Under the pieces are notes generated by a model that was not told the DNA's origin, did no database searches, and saw only the letters and a list, made by a program, of their open reading frames with translations. From Cordilura impudica (taxonomy: Eukaryota; Arthropoda; Insecta; Diptera; Scathophagidae), in NCBI GenBank assembly GCA_963682025.1, contig OY821518.1, forward strand, positions 228,244,236-228,308,235: a stretch of DNA of 64,000 nucleotides, read 5' to 3'. Every line of letters begins with the position of its first letter. The first letter of the stretch is position 1. Positions 1 to 9,547 of this stretch are shown here, piece after piece. Position numbers and translations under genes: made by a program.

Positions 1-129
1 CTAGGGATTTGTATGGAACGAGTATAAGGGAGCAATAAAATACTGATCTCAATTAATTAAAATTTTGAAATTCCGAGAAATATACTTCTTATTTCTTGTA
101 CAATATTCTTAAATGACTCCTCTCATATT
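1..129. other. AT-rich spacer, nothing recognised
   Basis: No open frame with protein-like composition and no repeat terminus was seen before the first family A repeat begins. Confidence 0.4.
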
Positions 130-905
130 TATACCCTATACCACTATATGGTTTGGATATAATGACTTTGTGCTGCTGTTTGTAACTACCAAAAATATTT
201 GACCTAGACCCATCTTTTATTATACCGATCGACTCTGAATCACTTTCTGAGTCGATTTAGCGATGTCCGTCCGTCCGTCCGTCTGTGTGTCCATGTAGAC
301 CTTGTAATCAAACTACAGGTGGCATGAAATTTGGTATATAAGCTTCCATCGGTCATGGGATGAACGCTATTGAAATTGGTGAAATTAGTTCCATGTTCAG
401 ACCTAGTCCCCATACAAATTACCCCTATGAGATCGACATAAATTGCCATAAGATGCAAGTTATCATATAGATCTCGGCCAAATTGAGTTTGTATGTGTTT
501 ATTATATCCGTTAATCAGTAGTACAAAAATAATGCCTAGAGGACAATTCTTAATCATAGGCCCCATATAGAGCTGCTTCCCGATCTTCACTTAAATCTAT
601 CAAAAAAAAAATAAAAATATTGCACAGATTTTTCTCAAATTTGGTTTGTGTATATTTTTTTCAAAATATAAGTGACATTATCAAATATGGTCAGGATCGG
701 TCCACATTTCGACCTAGTCCCCATATATATATATAGCATCCGATATAAACTTTTTCATATCTGCAGCCAAAAAAATTAATAACAATGCTACTCAAATTTG
801 GCTTATGCTTATTCTCGAATTAGTTGGACCGAAGGGATAGGGTCTCTAAACCATGGTATAGGGTATCGTATATTCGGTCTAGACCGACTATAATTTCTTA
901 CTTGT
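130..905 (+). mobile_element. Family A repeat (Helentron/INE-1-like), copy A1
   Basis: The 5' end is ATACCCTATACCACTATATG, and the 3' end carries the inverse TGGTATAGGGTATCG followed by a stem (here imperfect, TCGGTCTAGACCGA) and TTCTTACTTG. A (GTCC)n tract near 265-282 is the hallmark internal microsatellite. At least nine further copies or fragments occur in this window. The terminal inverted repeats, 3' stem-loop and TT-rich insertion site resemble non-autonomous Helentrons of flies (INE-1/DINE-1/mini-me); that assignment is by analogy. Open frames inside are repeat shadows. Confidence 0.8.
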
Positions 906-1159
906 TTTTTTTTCGTTTTTACCTCAAAACAGAGTGGAAACAGTGGGGACAAAAGAATTGGGTTTATATTGCAATTGACCCATATAGAAATTACTTTTTT
1001 GTTTATAAAAATTATATATATTTCTAATATTTTTTTAAAAGGCCCGAAACAAGGTTATTTTTCCACATTTAATGTTTAGTTTTATAGAGTTTAAAAAAGT
1101 ATAAGATTTCAGTTTGTATTTTCAAAAAAAAAAAAAAAAAAAACAAGAAAATATATGGT
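906..1159. other. AT-rich spacer
   Basis: T-rich and A-rich runs (for example poly-A near 1125-1143) with no coding or element signature recognised. Confidence 0.4.
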
Positions 1160-1252
1160 TTTTGGGGTCTCCAGAATTTATTTCGATGCGTTACAAACGG
1201 AATGACAAACCTATATATACCCTCTGCCACTGAGGTGTGGAGGGTATAAAAA
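1160..1252 (-). mobile_element. Family B repeat, 5'-end fragment (inverted), copy B5
   Basis: Read on the minus strand this begins TTTTTATACCCTCCACACC and continues with the GAGGGTATATATAGG block seen at the 5' end of family B at 10711. Only the first ~90 bp remain, directly abutting the left end of element P. Confidence 0.6.
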
Positions 1253-1262
1253 CACCAGATAC

Positions 1263-1847
1263 ATATGGGGGGTTTCATGTCAAGTGCACCAATTTTGAAA
1301 CCGATGTCTTCCGATCGGGATGAAATTTGCACCAAGGTTAGTCCTATCGGATAGTAGTTTAGGCACAATTTTTCAGCAAGATCGGTCAAGAGCTCTCTGA
1401 GTTAGAGGGGATTAAAATTTGATATTTTGGCCAAACAGGTGTTTTTTCTCATCCATGTAAATTATTACCTATTGTTCTTAGAAAATTTTCTCCCAAATAG
1501 TTTAGATAGCTATTTCTTCAATATTTCGGAAAAAAATACTTTAAAAAACAAATTTTTTTTAGACTTTTTTTTTGCTAAATCAAAGCATTTTTTGCCTTTT
1601 TTTTCAAAAAGGGCATTTTTTTCATAAGAAGGCTTACGATTTTTCCTTTAAGAACTTTTTGGTCGCTTAGTGGGATGGGAGTGGGATATCTATCAAAATA
1701 AATGTTTTGTAACTCAAGACAACGGTTTTTCAATTTTTCACAAATGTACTATTTTGAATTTTTGCCTATTTGAGTGCAAAACCTTACAAATTAAACTTAT
1801 ACTGAGAAACTAGACAAATTAAACTTTCCGAAGGTATGTAACATACC
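1263..1847. repeat. Left terminal inverted repeat of element P
   Basis: It matches the reverse complement of 4293-4793 over nearly all its length, for example the block GTGGGATGGGAGTGGGATAT. It holds a segment (about 1320-1405, with GCACCAAGGTTAGTCC) that is missing from the right TIR, so the right arm carries a deletion of roughly 85 bp. Confidence 0.85.
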
Positions 1848-2071
1848 CAACTAAGATTTCATACCCTCGATACTGTAATACCCAGAATATGTTAACCTCA
1901 GGAAAAAGATCGCTTTTTTTCTATAGAAATGTTGAAAAATTATTATTTTTTATTTATTTGTAATAATAATTAAATTAATGTATAACAATAATAATATTAA
2001 AAATAAAAAGATAAATAATTTAATAAAATTTAATCTTAATTGCATTAGGTCCATTTATATTATAACTATTT
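1848..2071. other. Element P interior, AT-rich non-coding
   Basis: Short AT-rich stretch between the left TIR and the nested family A insertion; nothing recognised. Confidence 0.4.
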
Positions 2072-2868
2072 TTATACCCTATACCACTATGTGGTTTGGG
2101 TATAATATAATGTGCTGCTGTTTGTAACAACCAAAAATATTTGACCTAGACCCATCTTTAATTATACCGATCGAATCAGAATCACTTTCTGAGTTGATTT
2201 AACAATGTCCGTCCATCCGTCCGTCCGTCCGTCCGTCCGTCCGTCTGTGTGTCCATGTAAACTTTGTAATCAAACTGCAGGTCGCAAATATGAATATATT
2301 TTGATGAAATTTGGTATATAAGCTTTTATCGGCCATGGGATGAACGCTATTGAAAGTGGTGAGAATCGGTCCATGTTCAGACCTAGCCCCCATACAAATA
2401 ACCCCTATGAAATCGAAATAAATTGTCATAAGATCCAAATTGTCATATAGATCTTACTCAAATTGGGTTTATATGCGTTCATTACATCCATTAATGAGTA
2501 GTCCAAAAATTATCCCTGTGGCCCCATATAGAGCTGCTTCCCGATTTCCACTTAAATCTATTAAAAAACAAAAATATTGCACTGATTCTTCTCAAATTTT
2601 GTTTGTATATATTTTTGCAAAATACAAGAGACTTTACCAAACATGATCAGGATCGGTCCATTTTTGGACCTAGTCCCCATATAGATATAGCATCCGATAT
2701 GAACTTTTTCATATCTGCAGCCAAAAAAATTAATAAAAATCCCACTCAAATTTGGTTTTTGCTTATTTTCTATGTCCAGTTAGTTGGGCCTAAGAGATAG
2801 GGTGTCTAAACGCATGGTATAGGGTATCGTATAGTCGGTCTAGACCGACTATAATTTTCTTACCTGTT
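2072..2868 (+). mobile_element. Family A repeat, copy A2 (nested in element P)
   Basis: Complete copy: it starts TTTATACCCTATACCACTAT, has a (GTCC)n tract at about 2208-2242, and ends TGGTATAGGGTATCG, then the perfect palindrome AGTCGGTCTAGACCGACT, then TTCTTACCTGTT. Its position inside element P shows it inserted later. Confidence 0.85.
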
Positions 2869-3023
2869 ATACTTAATTTATTGTAGCTGATGAAGTATTT
2901 AAGTCTTGTAAATTTTTAAATAGCCAGTCTTTCATTCAGCTTTTTTGTCGCCTTTATTTACTGCGTTTTTTTGTCACCCCTTTCTTAGCGTTACTAGGTT
3001 CTGCTGTTGATTTCGCTGCAAGT

Positions 3024-4271
3024 TTATTTGTTGGCTTTGGAAAGAAATCGCATTGAATAGAGGCAGAAAACTGTTTTCAACTTGAGTCTTCCATCGACAA
3101 GCGGTATAAAAGCATGGTATTGAGCGGTGCCATCAATTGTTACCGCAGCATCGAATCTGCTCTTCAGTGTTTTCAATGTTTCCTGATGATCCTCTTTGCT
3201 GCTAAAAACTATTTTAGTTTCTTTACAATAACTTTTTGCCCAATGGAATAAAGCAGTCGCATCTAAGATGCGATCTTGATGAGAGCACTTGAGGCTATAC
3301 TTCGCTGCATTTCTTTTAAGGTTTGCTCCAATACTATCACATGCTCCTTTACCATGAGCAGTAGGATGAAAATGCCACTCAGCTGGCATTCCAAAATCTT
3401 TTTCATGGGCCATAAGATTTGCCAAGCTACCTTTGGTTTTAAAATGTTGACGAGCTCCGTCCGAAACGTAGTATACCTTCTTTACTGTAAATTTAGATTT
3501 TAGAAATTTTAGTATTCTCTTCTGGTACTCATAAACTGCAACGGTATCATGTTTGGAATCGTCGGATATAATTGCCATACTTTTGTGTTCCAGTTTTTCA
3601 TTTTTCATGTAGTAAATAACTACTGTGAATATAGTTGCTTGGTCGTTATTGAAGTGGAATGCTTGTATGACATCCTGAAGAACATATTTATAGTTTTCTG
3701 CGAAATCATATGATATAACGAATTCACCAGACTTCAAATGTATCTTCAAATCCTTGAAGAATGACCATTGCTCTTTGACTAAAAAGTCATGGTTTCTCAA
3801 GTTTCGCAATCCTGTACACATTTCTTCCACAAAATCATCCACATTTAAAATGATTGTTTTCAATGTGCATCTGTCAGTCTGAATCCAAGAATCAAATTTG
3901 ACCTCCTCTATATATTCTCGATCTAAAGAGTTGATTAAATTTTCTTTGATGAATGTGGTTTTCGGGCAATTGGTACATTCACCTAAGTGGCAAGAAGTTG
4001 TTGCATTAGGACACATAGTCAGTTTAAGGCAATCGCGGTAATCGTGTAAATCTTCCGCCGAATCATCTGTTAAATACTTTAAGTTGGTTTCCTTCAACAT
4101 CAGTTTAACATTTTCATGGTAAATGCAAACGCATACTGTGTGAGTTCCGCTGCTTCCTGCAAAAACACAATGTTTTGGCCTCATTTGGATAAATATCGTG
4201 AAGCCAATTCTAACATCCTCGTGTTCAGATTGAAATATTGCAAATAACTCGTTCAGGTTACAGAGAACCAT
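3024..4271 (-). CDS. Transposase-like protein of element P (unassigned family)
   Basis: An uninterrupted 415-codon frame inside the inverted repeats of element P, so most simply its transposase. A Cys/His-rich segment at about residues 87-105 (CPNATTSCHLGECTNCP) could bind zinc. Acidic residues in strand-like contexts, SYDFAENYK near residue 183, VSDGARQHF near 268 and GKGACDSIGA near 306, are in the order expected for an RNase-H/DDE-type catalytic core; this is my inference. I recognise the type as a protein found in many copies in insect genomes but cannot name its superfamily. The ATG at 4271 lies only about 20 bp from the right TIR and the protein begins without an obvious DNA-binding domain, so an N-terminal exon may be missing. 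It has no stop or frameshift, which suggests recent activity or a recent copy. Confidence 0.7.
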   Translation of the reverse strand: MVLCNLNELFAIFQSEHEDVRIGFTIFIQMRPKHCVFAGSSGTHTVCVCIYHENVKLMLKETNLKYLTDDSAEDLHDYRDCLKLTMCPNATTSCHLGECTNCPKTTFIKENLINSLDREYIEEVKFDSWIQTDRCTLKTIILNVDDFVEEMCTGLRNLRNHDFLVKEQWSFFKDLKIHLKSGEFVISYDFAENYKYVLQDVIQAFHFNNDQATIFTVVIYYMKNEKLEHKSMAIISDDSKHDTVAVYEYQKRILKFLKSKFTVKKVYYVSDGARQHFKTKGSLANLMAHEKDFGMPAEWHFHPTAHGKGACDSIGANLKRNAAKYSLKCSHQDRILDATALFHWAKSYCKETKIVFSSKEDHQETLKTLKSRFDAAVTIDGTAQYHAFIPLVDGRLKLKTVFCLYSMRFLSKANK

Positions 4272-4292
4272 TCTCTTCTGTTATGTTATGAA

Positions 4293-4793
4293 GGTATGTT
4301 TCATATCTTCGGAAAGGTTAATTTGTCTAGTTTCTAGTATAAGTTTTATTTGTAAGGTTTTACACACAAATAGGAAAAAATTGAAAATAGTGCATTTGTG
4401 AAAAATTGTAAAACCGTTGTCTTGAGTTATAAAACTTTTATTTTGATAGATATCCCACTCCCATCCCACTAAGCGACCAAAAAGCTCTTAAAGTAAAAAT
4501 CCTAAGCTTTCTTATGAAAAAAAAAAATGCCCTTTTTGAAAAAAATGGCAAAAAATGCTTTGATTTAGCAAAAAAAAAAGTCTAAAAAAAAATTTTTTTT
4601 TTAAGTATTGTTTTCCGAAATATTGAAGAAATAGCTATCTAAACTATTTGGGAGAAAATTTTCTAAGAACAATAGGTAATAAGTTACATGGATGAGAAAA
4701 AACACCTGTTTGGCCAAAATATCAAATTTTAATGTCCCGATCGGAAGACATCGGTTTCAAAAGTTGGTGCACTTGACATGAAACCCCCCATAT
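4293..4793. repeat. Right terminal inverted repeat of element P
   Basis: Reverse complement of the left TIR; the outer end reads TTGACATGAAACCCCCCATAT. It lacks the ~85-bp segment present at 1320-1405. Confidence 0.85.
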
Positions 4794-4821
4794 ATATTGA
4801 ACAGGAAGAATAAGTGCATTT

Positions 4822-5561
4822 TTATACCCTATACCACTATGTGGTTTGGGTATAATGACTTTGTGCTGCTGTTTGTAACAACCAAAAATATTTGACCTAG
4901 ACCCATCTTTAATTATACCGATCGAATCAGAATCACTTTCTGAGTTGATTTAACAATGTCCGTCCGTCCGTCCGTCCGTCCGTCTGTGTGTCCATGTAAA
5001 GCTTGTAATCAAACTGCAGGTCGCAAATATGAATATATTTTGACGAAATTTGGTATATAAGCTTTTATCGGCAATGGGATGAACGCTATTGAAATTGGTG
5101 AGAATCGGTCCATGTTCAGACCTAGCCCCCATACAAATTACCCATATGAAATCGACATAAATTGCCATAAGATCCAAATTGACATATAGATCTTACTCAA
5201 ATTGGGTTTGTATGCGTTCATTACATCCATTAATGAGTAGTCCAAAAATGACTATTAAAAACAAAAATAATGCACTGATTCTTCTCAAATTTTGTTTGTA
5301 TATATTTTTGCAAAATACAAGAGACTTTAACAAACATGATCAGGATTGGTCCATTTTTGGACCTAGTCCCCATATAGATATAGCATCCGATATGAACTTT
5401 TTCATATCTGCAGCCAAAAAAATTAATAAAAATCCCACTCAAATTTGGTTTTTGCTTGTTTTCTATGTCCAGTTAGTTGGGCCTAAGAGATAGGGTTTCT
5501 AAACGCATGGTATAGGGTATCGTATAGTCGGTCTAGACCGACTATAATTTTCTTACTTGTT
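4822..5561 (+). mobile_element. Family A repeat, copy A3
   Basis: Complete ends (TTTATACCCTATACCACTAT ... AGTCGGTCTAGACCGACT ... TTCTTACTTGTT) and a (GTCC)n tract at about 4958-4982. It lies 28 bp outside the right end of element P. Confidence 0.85.
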
Positions 5562-6384
5562 TATGTTCAAATATTGTCATTTTCTATATTTTTGGTATTT
5601 TTGCTATTGTTTTTGTTGATGCATTTCGGTTTTTTTGGGGATGGGTGCTTTTAGTGTTGATAGTGTTGACAATGATAATTGATAATGGCGAAGATGATGA
5701 TGATGAAGATTATTATAAGAATTTAATAATGACTATGAAGTAAATTATGATTAAAATGAGAAATTGTGATTTAAAAAAAAAAAAAAATCGCCTAAGAATT
5801 AAATTTTTTCCAATATATTTTCTGATATGTTGGTTTGTTATGTGCTTATGCTAAAGTAGCTTTTTTGAGTTAAGTTTGTGAAATTATGGAATTTGGATAA
5901 AAAAAATCGGATTTTAATGTTAAATTTTACTAATATAAATGCATGCTAAATATTTATAACTTTTTAATTTCTTAAAAACATATTTTTTTTTTCTAAAGTA
6001 TGCTCTAATTTGAAATTTAATTTCATAATTGTAAAATAAGAACATTTTACGCAAAATGGAAAGAAGCGCCTAACAGATTAAACGTTTTTTTTGCATCTCA
6101 AACAAGATGATATAGGTCTGAAAATGGAGATTTTCTTTCTTTTTTCAAGGACTCCAAATGATTACATTTTTTCAAAATGTAATCCGTCTGTCCGTCTCTT
6201 TGTTGAATTCACAATCATTCACAAAATAAACCATTTACCAGGGTAAACTTATGATAATAATATTTGCCATTATTTTAAGCAGGTTGTTATTTAAAATGGG
6301 GTAAATCGGACATCATTGTACCAAGATATGATCCAGAATATAGAGTCACCTCAAATAAATATAAAAAATTCTGTGTATTTGTTG
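5562..6384. other. AT-rich intergenic stretch
   Basis: Purine-rich GAT/GATGAT runs near 5660-5720 and AT-rich sequence. An imperfect match to family B is visible only towards the 3' side. No gene recognised. Confidence 0.4.
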
Positions 6385-6543
6385 TAATAATTTAGTATTA
6401 AGTTTATTAAATTGTTTTTTTTTCAATATTTTTCTTACATTCGTTATAAATTGTGCAACAAGGCCAGATATTAAGGTAAAAGTAAAACCCAGGTGGAGGA
6501 TAGCAAAGATTCGGCATAGTCGAATTTAACACTCTTACTTGTT
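6385..6543 (+). mobile_element. Family B repeat, 3'-end fragment, copy B3
   Basis: The terminus GATTCGGCATAGTCGAATTT followed by AACACTCTTACTTGTTT matches the family B 3' ends at 13640 and 57178, including the hairpin ATTCGGC...GCCGAAT (one arm mutated here). Confidence 0.75.
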
Positions 6544-7140
6544 TGTATTAATAATCTAACCCATGAACACAAAGTTTTTATTAAAACTCTTTCTTTCGTT
6601 ATGCATATGAGTTTTGGATATCTCCGAGACTGTGCGTGACTGTTTGTGACTATCCTAAATTTAATCTTTGGCCTCAACAATTCTAGATAACCGTATTTAA
6701 TTGAGATATTAAATATGAGTGTTATTGGTCCAGCTAAATTAATTAATTAAAATACAGGACGAAAATTTAAGTCTTTCAATTCAATAGAAACCACAGGCAT
6801 AGCAAGAGAAGGAATGGATATCATTTGAGTAGCGGTCATTGCAAATTTATAGAAATGAATGCTGAAAAACGCCTATTGCCCTTAATTTGGCCAGACTCAG
6901 CCAGTTGGCACTATTCAAGCTGTTTCGAGAAAAGATATACAAATTTTGGATCAAAAATCAAAAATTACCAAACGGCCTAGAGTTACGTAGTTAACTCTAC
7001 AAACAAAATTAGTTGAGTGGGGTAGATCTGATTCCATAATGGGTCTTCACTGATGACATATTCATATTCACCGGCGGAAAAAATGTAGTAGTTTTACGGT
7101 ATATTATTTCCAATGTTTTAACTTTTAACATTTAAATATA
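6544..7140. other. Unassigned stretch with possible transposon debris
   Basis: Around 6890-7010 one frame gives a short protein-like run (GTIQAVSRKDIQILDQ), but it is broken and I cannot assign it. No other feature seen. Confidence 0.3.
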
Positions 7141-7479
7141 CACTTGCTACAAAAAGTATCCGTAGTTCGATGATGAAAATTTTAAATATTAATAAGATTT
7201 TTAATACAATATATTGATTTACGAACTTTTTACCATTGACGCATTGGAAATTACAATTGTGTTTTAAAAAGTTCATCAATGCCAAATCGGCTCTCAGAGG
7301 TCCTAAAGCGGAAAGGATATCCTACAAGTTTTTTCTATTAATATTTCAAACGTACGAATACTTTTTCATATGCACTTCCTTTTCTTAGAAATTACATTTT
7401 CTTCGAAAAGCACGTTTTTAAAAAAAGTAGCCTTTTTAAAAAATGTAGTCTTTTTCTTTAAAAAACCCTTTTTGAAAAA

Positions 7480-7690
7480 AAATTTTTGATGTGTAAACAT
7501 CTATACGCGCAGGGGGGGTAAATTTCTATTTCACAATACAATCACAAAAACGTACATGTGAGAGTCACATCTTACGCGTAAGATGTGACCATTAAGACAA
7601 ATCGGTATGATTGTTTGCTGAAAAAATTATTATATGAAATAACCTTTTTGTCGCTGTTTTCTGCATTTTATTTATTACCAGATGTTTACA
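7480..7690 (-). repeat. Palindrome-centred repeat, copy 1
   Basis: It contains a 26-bp perfect palindrome at 7564-7589 centred on CTTACGCGTAAG. The surrounding ~200 bp (ACAATACAATCACAAAAACG, GATTGTTTGCTGAAAAAATT, TTTTTGTCGCTGTTTTCTGC) recurs inverted at 57340-57530. Confidence 0.7.
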
Positions 7691-8233
7691 CATCTCCCCT
7701 GTGATCGGACTCACATGATTTTTTAAGTATCTTTCATAACATAAAAAAAAATATTAAGTAGGTTTTCATTAAAAATAACGCGTTTTATAAAAATACAGTT
7801 TCTTCAAAACGTAAAGTAAATTTTCTTAAAAAAGTATATGTTCATCAAAAAGTACCTTTTCTAAGAAAATATCTTTTCTAAAAAAGTACCATTTCTTAAA
7901 AAAGTAAATTTTCTTAAAAAATTACTTTTTTTAAAGCACCTTACCTATTACATTTTATTAAAAATGAACACTTTTTAAAAAAGGAACCTTTAAAAAACCA
8001 AATTCTTAAAAAATCAAATTTTCCTTAAAAATCAAATTTTCTAAAAAAAGGAAATTTTTCTTAAAAACTACAATTTCTAAAGAGCTGTCTCTTCTAAAAA
8101 AGTGTATTTTCTAAAAGAGTAACTTTTCTTAAAAAAGTATCTAGTTTGTTATTAAATAAATTAAAAAAAAACTAACAAACAGATTAATAATTTATTAGCA
8201 AAAAATTAATTCAGCTTAGATAATAATTGCTTA

Positions 8234-8266
8234 CTAGTATAGCCCAGCACTCGAAATTCGAGTGAA
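8234..8266 (-). mobile_element. Helitron 3' terminus, family E (copy E1)
   Basis: On the minus strand: hairpin CACTCGAATTTCGAGTG, then GCTGGGCTATA, then CTAG|T. A GC-containing hairpin about 10 nt before CTRR, with T following, is the canonical Helitron 3' end. The same hairpin recurs at 28593 and 36988. Confidence 0.65.
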
Positions 8267-8904
8267 ATTTCTAGAAAATATTATTTTTTCATTCAATTTA
8301 AAAATTTATGAATATTTAAATGAGCCTTAAGGTATGCTAATCAATTTAAGCAATTCACAATTCCGCACAGGGAGTGTCATATACAATTTAAATCATTCTC
8401 ATTAACAGGGTGTAACAAATTATTAGTAATATTTTATTTTATTTAATTTAATATATTTTTAAGACAGACTAAACATAAATTTTATCATTCTCAGCTTCTT
8501 CTACATATGAATTATAACTATGCCAATTTTCACACTCCTCCGTGCCCGCATATTGCTTAGATTTGATTCGTGGTATTACAGTTTTAATTTTAGGTGTACG
8601 GATACTTTTTCTAGCAAGTGTAAATATTATGTATTGCGTTTTTTTTATTTAATTTCTTACCATAAAACTGGTTAGGGATATGATTTTAAATAAATAAATA
8701 AATGCAAAAAAAAAAACTGTTTTGATTTAAGCTGAACGAAACGGAACGATCGGTTTCCAGTTTAATAAGATTAGTTATAAAAGTTATTAAACTTTTATTC
8801 TAAATTTCGCTACCAATAAACTCTTTTCAATTTAATGTGAAAAAAATTATAATTAAGCAGTGCATTCTTTAAAAGCTCTGATTAAATATTAACACACATC
8901 TGCG

Positions 8905-8910
8905 TTTATT
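8905..8910 (-). terminator. dimm: Candidate poly(A) signal of dimm
   Basis: AATAAA on the minus strand, 17 nt past the dimm stop codon. It is unusually close to the stop, so a more distal site may be used. Confidence 0.3.
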
Positions 8911-8926
8911 GCCAACACTTTCACTT

Positions 8927-9547
8927 TTACAAAAATTCTCGAAATGGTTCATCAAAATTATTATTATCGCCAGTTGTATCGGCATAACCGTTCATTATAA
9001 TTGCTGTTTGTTGCAGTGGCTGTTGCTGTTGCGGCGTAGGCTGCTGTTGCTGCTGTGACATTAGAATTTGACTATGGTTTGATATCATTACGTGATGTGA
9101 CTGATGGTGCATATGATTAAGTTGCTGATTTTGTTGTATTTGTATTGTAGTTGTTGCAGTCGTCAATGACTGTGGCGTTGGGCCATTTTGATGTTCGGCT
9201 AAGAGAGTACAATTGTAAGTGGCGCCACCATTTGTGATAGGATCATCATAACATGTTGGCAAGCCAACCAGTACATTGCTATTTCCTCCCCCAGCTCCGA
9301 CACCACCGACAACACTGCCATTCAAGCCAAGCACTGAACTTGTTTCGCTATCAATAACCGCATTGCCGGCAGTGGCGTCGTTAGTGCCATTCATAAGAAC
9401 GCCATTAAACTCAAGGGCGGATTCTTCATTACGTTTCGCTAATATTATATGAGTTAAGTTTATAATATAATTTTTGGCCAATGTTAATGTTTCAATTTTC
9501 GATAGCCTACGTTCCATTTCCACATGAGGTATAACTTCTCGCAAGGA
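8927..9547 (-). CDS. dimm: dimm coding exon 3 (helix 2 and C-terminus)
   Basis: It opens after CCATTTTTAG with TCCTTGCGAGAAG (Ser-Leu-Arg-Glu), completes the HLH with helix 2, and ends with TAA at 8929-8927 after RFREFL-like residues (EPFREFL). The C-terminal ~160 residues are Asn/Gly/Gln-rich with two poly-Q runs, typical of an insect transactivation tail. 206 codons plus stop. Confidence 0.9.
   Translation of the reverse strand, partial: SLREVIPHVEMERRLSKIETLTLAKNYIINLTHIILAKRNEESALEFNGVLMNGTNDATAGNAVIDSETSSVLGLNGSVVGGVGAGGGNSNVLVGLPTCYDDPITNGGATYNCTLLAEHQNGPTPQSLTTATTTIQIQQNQQLNHMHHQSHHVMISNHSQILMSQQQQQPTPQQQQPLQQTAIIMNGYADTTGDNNNFDEPFREFL

Larger units (their letters stand above)
1263..4793 (-). 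mobile_element. Element P: 3.5-kb DNA transposon with long TIRs
   Basis: The ends start ATATGGGGGGTTTCATGTCA on both sides in inverted orientation and the similarity runs about 500-585 bp inward, enclosing one long minus-strand gene for a transposase-like protein. A family A repeat (2072-2868) is inserted inside. No clear target-site duplication was found next to the ends. The superfamily is not assigned. Confidence 0.8.
7141..8620. mobile_element. Tc1/mariner-type element remnant with TA flanks
   Basis: CACTTGCTACAAAAAGTATC at 7141 is mirrored by the inverse GATACTTTTTCTAGCAAGTG ending at 8620, each flanked by TA, the usual Tc1/mariner target. A second inverse motif at 7352-7377 (ACGAATACTTTTTCATATGC) shows that a shorter 240-bp unit may be nested at the left end. 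The interior has no transposase frame; much of it (7390-8140) is low-complexity sequence built from repeated TTCTTAAAAAAGTA-like units. Confidence 0.5.

Noticed and set aside
240..590. Minus-strand open frame of 116 codons, and similar frames at 2199-2438, 4950-5177, 14262-14522, 15037-15303, 16490-16744 and 37628-37996
   Set aside because: All lie in family A repeats at the same relative place, spanning the (GTCC)n tract; each copy differs by shifts. Repeat shadows, not genes.
2209..2242. Regular short repeats (GTCC)n that might suggest an array
   Set aside because: Uninterrupted 4-bp units without spacers; a microsatellite inside a transposable element, not CRISPR.
1258..4800. Target-site duplication for element P
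   Set aside because: Only ATAT-like AT-rich flanks match, which is too weak next to ends that themselves begin ATAT.
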